From Centropus unirufus (taxonomy: Eukaryota; Chordata; Aves; Cuculiformes; Centropidae), in the NCBI GenBank assembly GCA_013397695.1, contig VYZI01000391.1:541542-605541 (forward strand): 64,000 nucleotides of DNA, read 5' to 3'. Position 1 is the first letter of the stretch. Every line of letters starts with the position of its first letter. The notes below the pieces were generated by a model. The model was not told the origin of the DNA and searched no databases. It saw only the letters and a list, made by a program, of their open reading frames with translations. The translations under genes were made by a program, and so were the position numbers. Shown in pieces: positions 25,601 to 37,696 of the stretch.

Positions 25601-28600
25601 CAGTATTAGCCACCAATAGTGGCCTCCTTCCACTAACAAATAAATACTCTGTCCCTTGTAATGAAAAGGAAGGAACATAAACAAGCACAGGCACATTGCA
25701 GACAGATTTAATCACCTAGAACTCCTCTTGTCAAGCAGCTTTATATGAGAAATTGCTTTGGCACTTCAGCTGCCTTCAAATCAGATGTGTGAGGGGATTT
25801 TAATTCAGTGAGGTGCTGCCCAGTCTCACTGTCCTCATGAAAATTTTTGCCATTTCTTCATTCACCATCACACAGTTCACAGGAAGTGACTGAAAACAAT
25901 ATGACAAAGAAAATCAAAGGGAGAAGTGAGAAATAGCTCCCGTTTTGAAGGTTGGTGCAAGGTCAGAACAAGCATAACCTATGCTTTAACCAAAAAACAC
26001 AGAATTTCAGTACAAGAAGATGCCAAAGATGCTTTTGCAGTTCTATCTTTTGGTTGCTTGGGATGCTGCTGAAACAAGAGAGAATACCTAATAAAATACA
26101 TGCTCTTATGGACAATTTGTTCTGGGCCTGGTTAAATAAATCATGAGTCTTATATTTTGAGCAGCCACAATTATGTCTCATCAATAATAGCACTCAGTTG
26201 TTTTTAAAATTTTTGAATGATGGATTGCGGGTGTGATCTCCCCTGCAAAGAGAACTGCTTAATCCACTGTGACGCAAAGTGCCCCAGTGTACCAGGTAGC
26301 ACCATACTGCTGAACATTCCATAGGAATCAGCTGAGATAGCACCCATTGTGCTGCCAGGCATTCCTGGTGCTCGAGGTACTCCAAAGATAGTCCCCTGCC
26401 TAGCAATAGTTGGGTTCAATGCCAACAGGATTTCTTGTTATTACTCATACGCGTTGAAACAGCACCATAAAATCTTATACTCTCATAAGCAAGAATCCCC
26501 AGAAAAATCAACTACCTTTAAAAAAAAAAAGCGTACATTAAGAGCCAGATTCATGTGGCAAATTTCAAAACTAATCTCTTGATGTAAAAGAGCAGAAGCA
26601 GATAAGGATCTGGCCCATCCAATTTTAATTCTTTAAAATATGCATTCTTTAAAAATAAATAATTGAACTGTCAGCTCCATCTAACTGCCTCATTACTGTT
26701 CATTCATTTCCTGTCAGCATCACAAAAATAGTTCAGGAAAGGGTTTTACATAAGGAGAGCTCATAAGGGAAAGAGAGAGGGAATTAATGTAAAAGGGAGA
26801 GCATAGTAGACAGCATGGAGATGACTGTAGCAGGAGCGGATCTGTGAGCAAGTCAGTACTGAGGTATGGGATCAGGCAACAGAAAAGTGAACTATACCTG
26901 GGGCAATGAGAGATGGAAGGTGTTAGAATCTAGGCAGCTATTAAAGTAGCTTAAGTCAAGGAGAACGTTATGTAGTGAGGAAAGAGAAATTTTGTGTCCC
27001 CTGTGTCCTTTAAGTGAAATAAAAGCCCTCAACAAGCCACTTCTCAACAGTGGGACTATACTAATGTATACCCTCCAACCTCGAATTATCACATCCAGAG
27101 ATTCTTGTACCACCAGAAGAAAAAAAAAGCCTCACAGGCAGTATTTTTCACTGAAAACAGCACTGAAAGCTACAAACTTGGCAACTACAGAATCAGCCCT
27201 TATTTTCCTGCCTTTCTTGTGCTACAGGTTGTGAGAATGACTGATCTCTTGATCCCTTCAGAGCAGCATCTCCATGGAGAAAGCAGTTAAGACAGCCTAA
27301 AGCCATGTCACCTGCCTGCATGTACCTAGTAGTCACAGTAATCCCTTGGAGTTCTCCAACCCTGCCCTGAGGAGGCCAGTGTTGTCCCCTTCTCTTTTCA
27401 GAAAAGAGCAATAGTCAGCACCAGAGACAGCTAGAGGTGCCAGGGGAAGGGGGTATTGGGGTTCGACGTTTCTTTTTCCCAGCTTGGTTAAGGGATGAAA
27501 GCTCCTGTTCGACCCCAGTCTGAGCTCCGCTGCTGTGTGTTCAGAGGATAACGGGGGAGTGACAGAACAGGTGAATGATAAACCAAGTAACATTCACTCA
27601 CACTAACTCACTCTTGTTCTCTGCAATAAGGCATTTAATTCTGCCCTTTGTTCTACATAGGCAGAGGATTCGTATATTTTTAATAATAAAAAAATGTAAA
27701 TTATTTTGCAGTTCTTGTGGCAGATTACTACAATGAATTGCAATCCCTTCTGGCATTAAGCAGCACTGCAACAGCTTTGCCTTATACTCAACACTAGAGG
27801 AACTACCACAAACTTCAATGAATTAAACTCTGTATATAGCACAACAGTAACTGAAGACTTTCCAAACCCCATTTAATTGCAAGATTTGGTCAACACCTGT
27901 GCATGTTAACCAAATTTACATATACATGAAAATTAAACTATCATAAGAATAGCTGTCAAAATAAACAGTGGAAGTACAATTGATCATACAACTACAGTAA
28001 ATCTTTTTTTCTCTTCTCATAAGTGCTGGCTATTAACAGTGACTATTAAACATGGACCATCACTGTATCAGGTCTTGGTTTGGTAATAGCACTTTTCTGC
28101 ATCATGAGGAGTTTAAAACATGGAGTATTAATTCAATTGTGTCTGATTATGAGACTAATATAATTGATATTCATTGGTTAATAAGCAGACTACTAAGAAG
28201 TCCAAAGAATTTAGCGACTAATAACTCAAAGCCATATTTTGGCAGAAGCACCCTACAGATGTTTTACATAAAAGTTCACTTTTTGCCAGCTTGAGAAATC
28301 CAAGCTGAAATCCAAATACAGCAAGTTGATAAAAACTGCTTTAGTACCACATAAAAACATATAGGCATTACATATTGTTATAGCATAGTGCTGTCATATG
28401 TACTATCTTCATTTTTTCTGTGTGCACTGGCAAGAACTGAATTGTAGTCAATGTCTACTGAATTACTATAATGAAAACACCATGGTTTTCTAGGGTTGGG
28501 TTTCTGAAAATGAAAACTGCAAATCAGAGTCTAATGCTCACTTGGCTGTTCTCAGATCTTCAGCACATGCCCGCATAGGTAAGGACCTCCAAGGGGTTTC

Positions 28601-29845
28601 ATGGTGCAATGGATATGCCAAAAGCAGGAAACCATTCCTCTTCAGTACAGCTTCATGAGGACGGTTCTTGGGAAGATCTATTCAAATAGTCAGGATCACA
28701 TTGATAGAAGGCAATGGAAAGTCTTAAACTTCAAACACTGTACTTAACAAATAACCAGTTTCATTGTAGCGTTTTGGACCTTTGTTTTTCACTACCTTAA
28801 CTGCACGTTTAAATTGCCTTTTCAGCTTTCAGCAGAGCTGTGTGAAGAAACGTTTGTCTCATATGGTCCTTCCCCCTTCTCCACAAATTAGCATTTCCCC
28901 ACAATAACAAAAGGAACTAGCTTTCTGTTAATTGCTCAGTAAAAGAGAGTGCCTCAGGGCTTTATTAAGAAAGATTTCTGAGAGACTGAACCATGTGCGA
29001 CCTAAATTGGTTTCATAAGTGGTTTCTGGAGGGCATAGAGCAGTGTTCACAAGCATAATCGCCTTTCACCTTGACGTTAATTATATACTTTACCATTCAA
29101 AATAAGTCATGGCCATGAGCTGAAGCATTTGTAAAGTAAACATGTCAGGAAAGCAAGATACTGTAAAATGAACGAAAATAGTAATTCAGCACTATTAAAA
29201 ATTCCTTTTATTTTACCCTTAGTCTCTAGTGTGGCCTGAGCAGAAAACAGCCATTGTTCTCCAAAAGGAAGGCAGCAAATCTTCACCTCTCTAAGTTGTT
29301 TTGTTTGAAAATAAAAATGTAATAAGGAGAAAAGATGTACAGCTGTTTTCCACCAAATATGAAAATAAAAGGGCCTTGCCAGTTAATAACAATTCAAAGA
29401 GCTATAAGTGTCTCATAGTCTCATAAAATACACTTTCCTTAAAAAATATATAGTTTTCCAGAACCTATCACTTCTGCATTAAATTTTCTTTTTTTCTTCC
29501 CCTTTCTAAATCAAAGATATTTATACCAATATAGGGTCTTTATTTCTGGAATATGTTCTACTTCCCCAAACTCATTATGCCACATTTTTAGCTTTTTCTG
29601 CCAACTTTGTTCTATATCGCATAAGCAGAGACATCAAGAACCTAGCAAAAAATCACTCTAAAGAAATGGCACCCAGGATTTACTGATTGCCAACAAATAA
29701 AAATGAGTTTTGAAAGGCAGATTCCAGAGCCAGCCAGCTTTAAAGCACAGGCTCTGCTGAGACAAAAGTTCTAGATTTTACGAGTAAATTTTTGAGGCAT
29801 TTAACAAAGATCATAAAGAAGATGCAGATCAGAAGATAAATAGAC
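22654..29845. other. AT-rich non-coding stretch
   Basis: No repeat family is recognised apart from a short two-copy repeat near 25164-25230. Minus-strand frames at 26194-26425 are open in two registers. A less AT-rich patch at about 27330-27560 holds an 86-codon minus-strand frame with no recognisable domain. Confidence 0.55.
25164..25230. repeat. Two-copy degenerate tandem repeat, period about 35 bp
   Basis: TCTCTGTCCAGTGAGATGGG then TTCAACT at 25164 onward is followed by TCTCTCCAATGAGATGGGAC then CAACT at 25199 onward. Substitutions and a 2-base length difference show that it is not recent. Confidence 0.6.
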
Positions 29846-30405
29846 TGAGTTTTGCCCCTAGCCAGCAGCTAAACTGTATACAGCTGCTGTATAACTACTC
29901 CCCACCTGGAGAAAAGGAAAACTCATGGGTTGAGATAAAAACAGGTGTAACAGAACAATAATAACATACAGAACAATACTCAGCCCATCCCAAGTAATGA
30001 TTGCAGAATGTGCACGCCAAGCAGTGAACACCAGATGGTGAACACAGTGGGCACTGCGAGCACAGCGGTTTTGCTCCGCTCAGAGAGCCAAATGCAGCCA
30101 ACCTGGAGAGATCACTGAATGTGGAAACCAAACTCAGAGCCCACAGAAACCAGTCATCAAGAGCAGGAACACTAAGAGTTAAAAAGAAGCAATACTCCTA
30201 CAAGCTAGTTTTGGTCAACTGTCCTAGGTTAGCTCCTCTCAGCTTTACACACCAGCTTACTCATAAAACATAAGAAAATTTAAAAAGCCCTTGATTTCCT
30301 GGAAATAATCCAAAATATCACTGTATTTTTTAGTATGCTTCTCATACTAAATCTAATAGATAGCAGCTGCTGGGAAGAAATGTAACTCTACTCTAGCTGA
30401 ACACA
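29846..30405 (-). mobile_element. Solo LTR of an avian endogenous retrovirus, degenerate
   Basis: The reverse complement carries the same landmarks as the LTR at 21.9 kb: TTCAGCTAGAGTAGAGTTAC, TTCTTCCCAGCAGCTGCTAT, TAGTATGAGAAGCATA, GACAGTTGACCAAAACTAGC, and TTCACTGCTTGGCGTGCACA against the other copy's TTCACTGCTGGGAGCACACA. The 3' part has TTTTTATCTCAACCCATGAG and the terminal TTTAGCTGCTGGCTAGGGGC block. Both edges are worn, so the boundaries are good to perhaps 10 bases, and no target-site duplication is seen. There is no internal retroviral coding sequence. The 78-codon minus-strand frame inside is a by-product. Confidence 0.82.
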
Positions 30406-31639
30406 GATATTACCTAGTGATGACTAAAGTCAATATATGTTATCAACATTACTCTCACACTAAATCCAAAACACCGCAGTTACTGAGAAGAAAATTTACA
30501 TCCTGGCCAAAATCAGGATTATTTTTTTTCTTTTCTTTTATATTGACATCTGACAGTCTGTTGCCATCCTTTGAAGATATGATACAAAGTGATAGTTCAT
30601 ATTTTTCTTGTCATTTCAAGATTTGAAATCACTCTGGTCACTTCCTACTAGGCAGCCTGCCTCAGCACCTCAGCATCCTCCCAAGGGCAGTGCCCCTGAA
30701 TCCTGGCTATGCACTCTTTTCTCGAGACATTTCCTACTTTTAACTCCAAAATTTAGTTTGAACAATTTCCTTGTTTCTCATTTGATTGAGATCTCCATTT
30801 AACCCTCTCTTCTATCCGCCAATTTTTTTGCCTGATACCTAAAAGCTAACCAAGTCCTTCATTTTCTAGGCCCACAGAAAAAAAAATAAATAAATAAAAA
30901 TTAAAAATTAAATTGAGCTTCAGAAAAGCAATTTTATGAGAGATTTATGGAAGAAAAATCAACTGAAAAGTTTGGCACCTGAGAGAGTGTTTTGTGAAAC
31001 TTTATTGACTTTATGCTTTTTTTTTTCTAAACAGGTGCTTAATGAATGCTGTTAAAACAGACTGTAGAGACTGGTGATTCTTTGATCCGCGCCAATAGGG
31101 TTGTTCATTCTCTGTTAGTTCTTTTCTGTTTCATTACAAAATTGAAGACTAATCTCGCAGAACAATTTTGTTGATATCTGACATACCTTATAAATGAAGT
31201 AATATTTCAGAAGCCTGCAACATCACCTCATTGGGCCATACTGGATATTAGTTACATTATAATAGATTCCTTTAATACTAGGAGCAATATTCTGAAGCAC
31301 TTTCTTTAAGATTAAAATAATAATGTTTGGATAAAGGATTTCTCACCTCCTTTAGCATATTAACTGCAGACAGAAAAGAATGATGATGGCATTGACTAAG
31401 CCCACATTGGAATTAAAAAAAAAAAAAAGGAAAATTATTAAAACTCCTTTAAGTCATTTTCTTATAGATAAATTTTACTTTTTTCTTTGTAAGCTACAGT
31501 TTAAGTAGCCCTCCACAAAGTCATTCTCAATTTTCAGTTCTTTGTCCAAACTAGCCATTATATAAAATTCCCTGTGAGATTCTTAAAGATTTCAGCACAT
31601 TTCCTATCTCCTTTGCAGCATTTCCAGTTACACATGCTG
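30406..31639. other. AT-rich non-coding stretch
   Basis: It holds an AAAT-type simple repeat at 30878-30913, a T run near 31018-31030 and a run of 14 A at 31415-31428. Nothing coding is recognised. Confidence 0.6.
30878..30913. repeat. AAAT-type simple repeat
   Basis: An A-rich tract with repeated TAAA/TAAAA units. It is low-complexity sequence with no adjoining retroposon body. Confidence 0.75.
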
Positions 31640-31955
31640 CTTGAAAAGGTAGAATGGTTTGTGCTGGAAGAGACTTTCAAGATCATCCTGTTCCACCCCA
31701 GCGCCATGGGCAGGGACACCTTCCACTGGATCGGGTTGCTCAAAGCCCCATCCAACCTGGCCCTGAACACCTCCAGGAATGGGGCAGTCACCACTTCTCT
31801 GGGCAACCTGGGCCAGTGCCTCACCTGTCTCCAAGTATTTCTTCCTAAAAACCCCTCTAAATCTCCCCTCTTTCTCTTCAAAACCATTCCCCCTTGTCCT
31901 ATACCTACATTCCCTGATAAAGAACCCCTCTCCAGCCTTCCTGTAGGCCTCCTTT
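31640..31955 (-). mobile_element. CR1 LINE 3' tail, 5'-truncated
   Basis: The plus strand reads the reverse complement of a CR1 3' end: AGAATGGTTTGTGCTGGAAG, TTTCAAGATCATCCTGTTCC, CCATGGGCAGGGACACCTTC, GCCCCATCCAACCTGGCCCT, CTGGGCAACCTGGGCCAGTG and CCTGATAAAGAACCCCTCTC. Similarity ends soon after CTGTAGGCC. Only the 3' untranslated part is present. The frames across it on both strands (up to 154 codons on the antisense strand) come from the GC-rich CR1 tail and are not genes. It appears better preserved than the copy at 9.3 kb. Confidence 0.92.
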
Positions 31956-34900
31956 CCTCTCCTTCCCTTCTCTGCTCCTATGCAACAAGCTGCATCTCTG
32001 CAGCTCCTGTTTCATCATTGTGGGATGTACCTACCTGATCACTGAATCAGAAGAAAAAGCACAAGAGAGTGACTGACTCAACTGAGCAGAGCAATAACGT
32101 GAGTCAGGGAAAAGCTCGCTCACACTTGCTGCCCCAGTTCATTTTTAATGCTTTATATCTTATGTAAATGCAATAAGGTAAATACAGTAAATGGAATATA
32201 GTTTAACATGCTTAATATTAACATCCTTAAATAACGTACTTATATTAAAATCTGTTAATGTTGAGAATGTCCATAAACATTTTTAGGTGCTTTGAAGGAA
32301 GATGCAGAAATCTTGACTACAGGTTATTAGCAAAGTTGTTGCATTGCATTCTTATTGCCTTTAAAATTTCACTGATTTCTACTTCCTATCTTAGGAAAAA
32401 GAGGGAACATCAATACCTAAATGACCATTTTTCCGGCCCTTTGGATAACTAACATGCCCCATCATTAACATTCTTTCTGAAATATACCCTTTTACTAGTA
32501 CTATATTCCTCTCTATTTTGAAATTATTAAATAATAGCTGAGCAGTCTTATGTGCAGCAGTTGATTTAGATGCATCATCATGTTCAGGTAGCACTAGTGT
32601 ACCTTAAGGCATTGCTCTGATTGCTTTGGCAGTGAACCTTTTCCAGGTATTGCCATAAAAACTGCTAGATTATAGCAAGCAGTAAACATTTCAGAGACGA
32701 CTCTAAGCCACTCTCTTAATGTGATGCTTTAGGTATATAAATCAACAGCCACCACCAATAATAAAGATTCAAGGTATCAGATTCCTGCAACAGTGATGCA
32801 ATTCATTAAACCGCTCACTGGAACTTGCAAAATAAGCAAAGCCAAGTTGAGATAAATAAGCTTTAAAATGTCATAATGAAGAGTAGTAGCTGAAAGAGCT
32901 AAATTGCCCATGGTAATGAACTGAGACAAAATGATCAGACAGCATTAATAAGTCACAGGGAGACAGACTTTCACTTCATTGTAGAGTTGCACCATTATTA
33001 ACTATTGGATATCACATTCTTAAGGTATCTTAAAAGATACCATACCTTATGCTAATACATTTTAAGTAACCTTTATTGGGAAAGCATTTTACAGAGATAT
33101 TTACATGTAATCAAGAATGAGCACAACATACTAGTGCAACTGACTGACCTGAGCCTGAAAGGTAAGAAGTAATAAATTACTTGGAAAATGCTAAATATCT
33201 ACATGAGAGAGAGCTGATGTGAGTAAGAATGTATGTGTGAAAGTAACAAAGAATGGCTGGAACTGCCTAAGTCCCATGGTGACAAGGGGGTTTTATGCAA
33301 CCAAAGATAAGATATTTGTGATTACTCAGTATTTATTATCATTAGCTGTCCTAAATTATTTAACAGATTTCCAGTTAGCTACACCATACTCATTGCATAC
33401 ACAAGTTAGGGCTCTACTAAATTATTTCAGTAGTCATTCTGAAGAGTAACTTTACTCCAAAGAATAAGAAATCATAAACTAATCAATATTTTCACCATGG
33501 TTGGCTGAAGTACAGATAAAACCCCTATAATTACATCCACTAGTTTATCCAGTCATGGAATAGCATCTAGATTAATATGAGTACTACAAAAAAATCTGAC
33601 ATGGAAAGTAGCAATAAAACCCAATCAGGAACACCCTTTTAATTTCTTTCCTTTGTTCTCTTCATGCTTGAGGCTCCAAAACCAATGTGTAGGTCACAGC
33701 ATTAACGAAACATACCAGAAACATTCCTTATTGATCATAAAGCACTGTTTGGTTTCAGGGATTTAGTAACACATTTAACATTCTTCAAAAATTATTATAT
33801 GTCTTTTTCCATTTTGATCCCATTAAGTTCATTGCCTTGGGTCTGGATGGGATGAACAGACTCCCCAGTAAGGAGATTAAAGTAAAAGCACTACAAACTA
33901 TGAAAGGATTTTGCAGCAAATACATGAAATATATAAAAAGTTAAATGACACAGTTAAGTATGGGTATAGTTTAGTATGCTGAGTATGGAAAAGTAGAGCA
34001 ATCTCCAAGAATGAGGAGCCAGAATTCTCTCTGTTCTCCCTCCCAGTTGACAGAAAATCCAGTTGTATGGGAAAAAGACAAGTTTAGTTCCCATAAGCCA
34101 TTCTGTCACAGTTCACCAGTGAAGAATATTATCTTATATGCAAATTAGAGTGACATTTCCTACTACAGGGGTGCTCATCCCACTGAGGCTACACTTCTGT
34201 TTGATGGTAATCACATTCAGGAAGTCAGCAAAGACCACTGGGACAATCACATAGTTATTGGTATTACTTATGTTTGCTCCTTGAGCAAAAGCCTTTTTGT
34301 ATCACTAACTACAGTAGTGCTTTCCATCTTATTGAAATATAAAAGATAAACTACGCTGCTGATTTACAGTAATACAGGTAGCATTTCTCCCTTGACAAAA
34401 TATTCTAAAACACAAAATCCAATTACTCCTTTCACATAGACCATTAGAAATATGTTGAGTGCTTTCATTGATACCTTTTATCCCACTGATCGGGTTTGAG
34501 ACTAGTCGCCAGGTGTTAAAAAACTGCCACCTCCTATTGCAATCTCAAAAAGGGTTTCAAGAATTCTGACAAGCATTTCTGTTCTTCTATTTGCAAGAAG
34601 AAAAAACTGTATACATCTAGTGATAACATCATAGCTCCATCTTTATGAAAGAAAACTGAAAGAAAAATCAGTGATCATACTAGGAATTAGCTGATGGTTC
34701 ATCAATATCTGTGAGATAACACGTAAGGACAGGGAAAAATTAAAATAAGTTAATGCTGCTGTGAAAAGGACTCTCTCCATCATCCTTTTGATGATTTCAT
34801 CCCCATTAAACTTTCACTATGAGTTCAGTGCAATGTAACAGAAGGAGAATAGTATTCCTTTGTAGTTATTTATCAAGAGGTCAAATTAATTAAAATTTTA

Positions 34901-35064
34901 AGAACTTCATTCTCATGAAAAATTTTATGTCCTATTAAAACTTAGCACAGCCACACAGAAGTTGACTACCAAAAAAAAATGAGTTAGTTTTACCAGATCT
35001 TTAATTTAGCCATAAAAGAAAATAAATATCAATAAGCACTATTTCACAGCTTCTTAATTATATC
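31956..35064. other. AT-rich non-coding stretch
   Basis: No clear repeat or gene. A short plus-strand segment at 33814-33890 weakly recalls a LINE reverse-transcriptase motif (see findings). Confidence 0.55.
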
Positions 35065-35155
35065 AGTCACTGTTTACAGGTGAGAAAAATTAAACTAAAA
35101 CTAAAAGATGTGGATCAATTAGACCCACATTTACACAGAAGTTTGGTGGCACACC
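35065..35155 (-). repeat. MIR-type CORE-SINE fragment
   Basis: TGTTTACAGGTGAGAAAAAT, then a GATCAATTAGACCCACATTT stretch and ACACAGAAGTTTGGTGGCA, follows the order of a reverse-oriented MIR core (TTTACAGATGAGGAAACTGA ... CACACAGCTAGTAAGTGGCA). Many substitutions are present, as expected for an element fixed before birds arose. Confidence 0.4.
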
Positions 35156-35940
35156 TTCTGAGGCAGAAGCGTGGTTTGATGTTGGATGATGAGGACACAC
35201 TCAAGCACAGCACATGGGAAGGTGCTCGCATTGCATTACTTTTATCACTGTATTTGTTTCATGCCTTTCATGTCTCAGATAAGGAGGCCTGATAAACAGA
35301 ACCGGGATGAAAAGCTGAATTTATTCACCTCTCCCAGGTCTTTTCCTCAAGCTGACGCACCAAATCTCCTGAATACAGTTTGCAGAAGTTTCCTAGAGGT
35401 CTTCCATAGTTTTTTTTTTTCTCCAATCAGTGATACTGTACACTTAAGCAGCAACGATGTCTCTGGCAGCACTTACGTGCATGGCCAGCAGCCATTTCCA
35501 AGCCACCGTTATGAAGTTTTAAGCATCTCAAGTTATTTCAGTTTAATGGAATACTTACCACTAGCAAACACTCAGTGACTAGCTTGTAGTTACTTATTAT
35601 CTTATAAGTTCTGTTAAGGTCTCTTAAGGCTCTGCTACCGTCACTGTAACAGTTTCCTGTCTCAATAATATGATCTAAAAGATTAAGGTATGTCAGACTG
35701 CAAAAATATTAGATTTGTGTTTTTGGATCAGACTGCAATTTTATATAGAGATCATAAGTGCCAACAACTGTGGGGTTGTCTAATTGTCCCTCTAAAATTC
35801 ATTTTTCTATATAAAACTTTTTTAAACTTCAAACTGTTCGAAATAAAGTTTTTCTTAACAGGTACCTGACTACAGGTGACTCTTTATAGCTTCACTTATA
35901 ATAATGGAGCTATTTCTAGGAATGAGATTAGCAGAAAACC
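35156..35940. other. Non-coding stretch with a 130-codon open frame
   Basis: A plus-strand frame at 35186-35578 is open for 130 codons, with no recognised domain or membrane segment. Two donor-like motifs on the opposite strand (reverse complements of CACTTAC at 35474 and ATACTTACC at 35540) lie only about 70 bases apart and do not define an exon. It is treated as chance. Confidence 0.4.
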
Positions 35941-36110
35941 ACCTGCGGCCTCATGTCCTTGACCTCACCCCCAGAACCATGCAGTCATTCTCGATATGCT
36001 CCAGGTCCTCCCTGGTGGTATCACTGGGGCCCACATAAAAGAGCAGCAGGGGAACAGGCCAAGGGTGGGACAAGCCTCAGTAGTCTCTATGCAATGTTCC
36101 AGATCATAAA
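35941..36110 (-). pseudogene. CR1 ORF1 esterase-domain remnant
   Basis: The reverse complement matches the esterase (SGNH hydrolase-like) segment of CR1 ORF1. A run LLFYVGPSDTTREDLEHIEN, then DCMVLGVRSRT, corresponds to the family's LLFHVGTNDTARGDLERIKR stretch. The conserved GTND block has become GPSD, and a stop and frame slips follow, so it is dead. On the plus strand the landmarks are ATGCTCCAGGTCCTCCCTGG, TGGTATCACTGGGGCCCACA and GGGACAAGCCTCAGTAGTCT. Only this internal segment survives. CR1 copies are normally 5'-truncated, so an ORF1 piece without its 3' half suggests later rearrangement. Confidence 0.7.
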
Positions 36111-36134
36111 CTGTTCTAAGCAAGAGATTACCTA

Positions 36135-36212
36135 CTAATGCTAATATTCATCTGTGTCATCCCTGACTGCCTTCAGAGCTCTTGGCTGAATACCATCCAG
36201 GCCTGGATATTT
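36135..36212 (-). pseudogene. CR1/L2-type LINE reverse-transcriptase fragment
   Basis: The reverse complement translates to KYPGLDGIQPRALKAVRDDT without a stop, matching the N-terminal reverse-transcriptase motif of CR1-clade LINEs (GPDGIHPRVLKELA). In-frame stops appear just upstream, and AT-rich sequence leads into the N gap. It sits on the 5' side, on the minus strand, of the ORF1 fragment, which is the wrong order for one intact LINE. Confidence 0.5.
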
Positions 36213-36262
36213 TTACTAGTGTGTTTTATAAAATTTATAAATATTTTTACAGTATTCAGTAT

Positions 36263-36265
36263 NNN
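36263..36265. other. Assembly gap (3 N)
   Basis: Three ambiguous bases in otherwise continuous sequence. Their true length and content are unknown. They adjoin the LINE fragments, so the local order could be affected by the assembly. Confidence 0.99.
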
Positions 36266-37610
36266 AGTTATTTAATTTAGAGTACAGATGATCTCCTCTT
36301 AAATCTGCTCAGATGCCACTCCAGCTGTGGAATTCTACTTTATTAAATGGAAAGTAGCCTACCAATGCAATTCATGCCTTAGGTACTGCAGCTAATAAAA
36401 ATTTGGCTAGATTCAAAAAGTAATAGGACAGATCAGTGGAAGAAAAATCTGCCAAAGGCTATTAAATTTAAAGACTTCCCTTCAGGCCCAGGAATACTTT
36501 TGAGTATCTTCTAGGGGAGTATTATTATAGGTCTTAGCTACTTAAATAGTTCTTTGGAATTCACCATTGACCACTACTGGCCATTCTTTTGTAATTATGT
36601 AATAGAGGTCAAAGCCAGGTCAAAGAGAAAGAAAGTTCTATCTTTTTCCTGATAAAATGCCAGACACTCAGAAATACCCATTGGTGAGAGCCAAATCTTA
36701 GCCTAAAAAAGAAACATTTATTTCTTTATTTCTTTTGTGTAGCAAAATCTTTAATACCTTTTTCATCAGCCTGCTCCACTAAGTCCGCTCAGGTCTGACA
36801 TGCACTGCAGCAGATGTAAAGGCTGAGGGACAAGTGACCTCTAAGTAGAAGCAATGCTTTCAGTTTGAAGACTGATTAGCTCTAAAGCTTTTCCAATGAA
36901 TCAATGAATTACAGAGACTGAACTTGCTACTCAGTCTTCTGGGGACCCGGAAGATATGAAGAAGATTGCACTGCTGTAGGCTGTGCTGCATTGCTGCATA
37001 GCCAGAAGAAAATGTTCACCAGTGCAAAATAACCTTGCATAATCAAGAAGATAAATAAATATGAAGGGTGGGAGAAGGGAACAATCCAGCACTGAAAATA
37101 ACTAGGCATAAGGAATAGAGCTCTTTAGCATTTCAAAAGGGGCCTTTCTTCTTATATACGGTCACAGTATTCCAAACACGTCAACAAACCCAGAAATCCT
37201 CAAGCTAGAGTAGCAGCTGGTCTGTTCCAAAGGCGATCACCCTGACGGACTGTAATATATGGAGCTGGTATGTCAGTGTGGGCTAATCTGAAGCTACTGG
37301 GGGGATCTGTCAATTCTAACAAAGACAAATATAGATGCTGCCTCACAGAGTTTCATAATACCAGGCACTCGTCATTGGTTTCCCCAGCATGATGGATTTT
37401 ATGGTCAGGTGTGGTGACATCTCATGACCTAAATAGCTTTCAGGGAATGGCTGGTCTGTTTTGAATGATGATAGATTACTCTCCAGAATTCCCTGTGAAA
37501 AATGATGTCTCGGGCTTGCAAGTATTATGTGGATATGGATAAGCCCCAAGAAGTCCAGGTCTTGGACTTTCACCTGGCAAGCCTCCTTGCATTTTTATTG
37601 TAATGCCTAC
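36266..37610. other. Non-coding stretch
   Basis: No repeat family or gene recognised. The longest frame is 60 codons. Confidence 0.55.
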
Positions 37611-37696
37611 CTGTACTTTTTCCATAACTTGCAACACCCGCCTTTGTTTCTCAATCATTTTATATGAACTGATAATCTCATCCCCCTCCCTACATC
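37611..37696 (-). other. Exon-like segment, candidate internal exon
   Basis: On the minus strand a strong acceptor (CATATTTCTATATGTAACCTTTCCAG) precedes an 86-base segment that is followed by a strong donor (GTACAG then GTAGGC). Only one frame is open. It begins with two bases completing a codon and gives CREGDEIISSYKMIEKQRRV then LQVMEKVQ, a charged and probably helical peptide. The segment ends on a codon boundary. No neighbouring exon was identified with confidence and the family is not recognised. A segment of this length is open in at least one frame about half the time, so the splice sites carry most of the weight. Confidence 0.25.

Noticed and set aside
26194..26425. Two minus-strand frames of about 70 codons (one with RAPGMPGSTMGAISADSYGM)
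   Set aside because: Stops lie directly upstream, no good acceptor precedes it, and two registers are open at once. No family match came to mind.
27480..27520. tRNA B-box-like GTTCGACCCC
   Set aside because: No A box, acceptor stem or anticodon arm could be folded around it on either strand.
29895..30131. 78-codon minus frame with many Cys (CSQCPLCSPSGVHCLACTFC)
   Set aside because: The Cys-rich look suggested a zinc-binding peptide, but the DNA aligns with the 3' half of the LTR at 29846-30405.
31558..32038. Overlapping frames up to 154 codons on both strands
   Set aside because: They lie mostly on the CR1 3' tail. The stop-poor CR1 sequence produces long spurious frames on the antisense strand.
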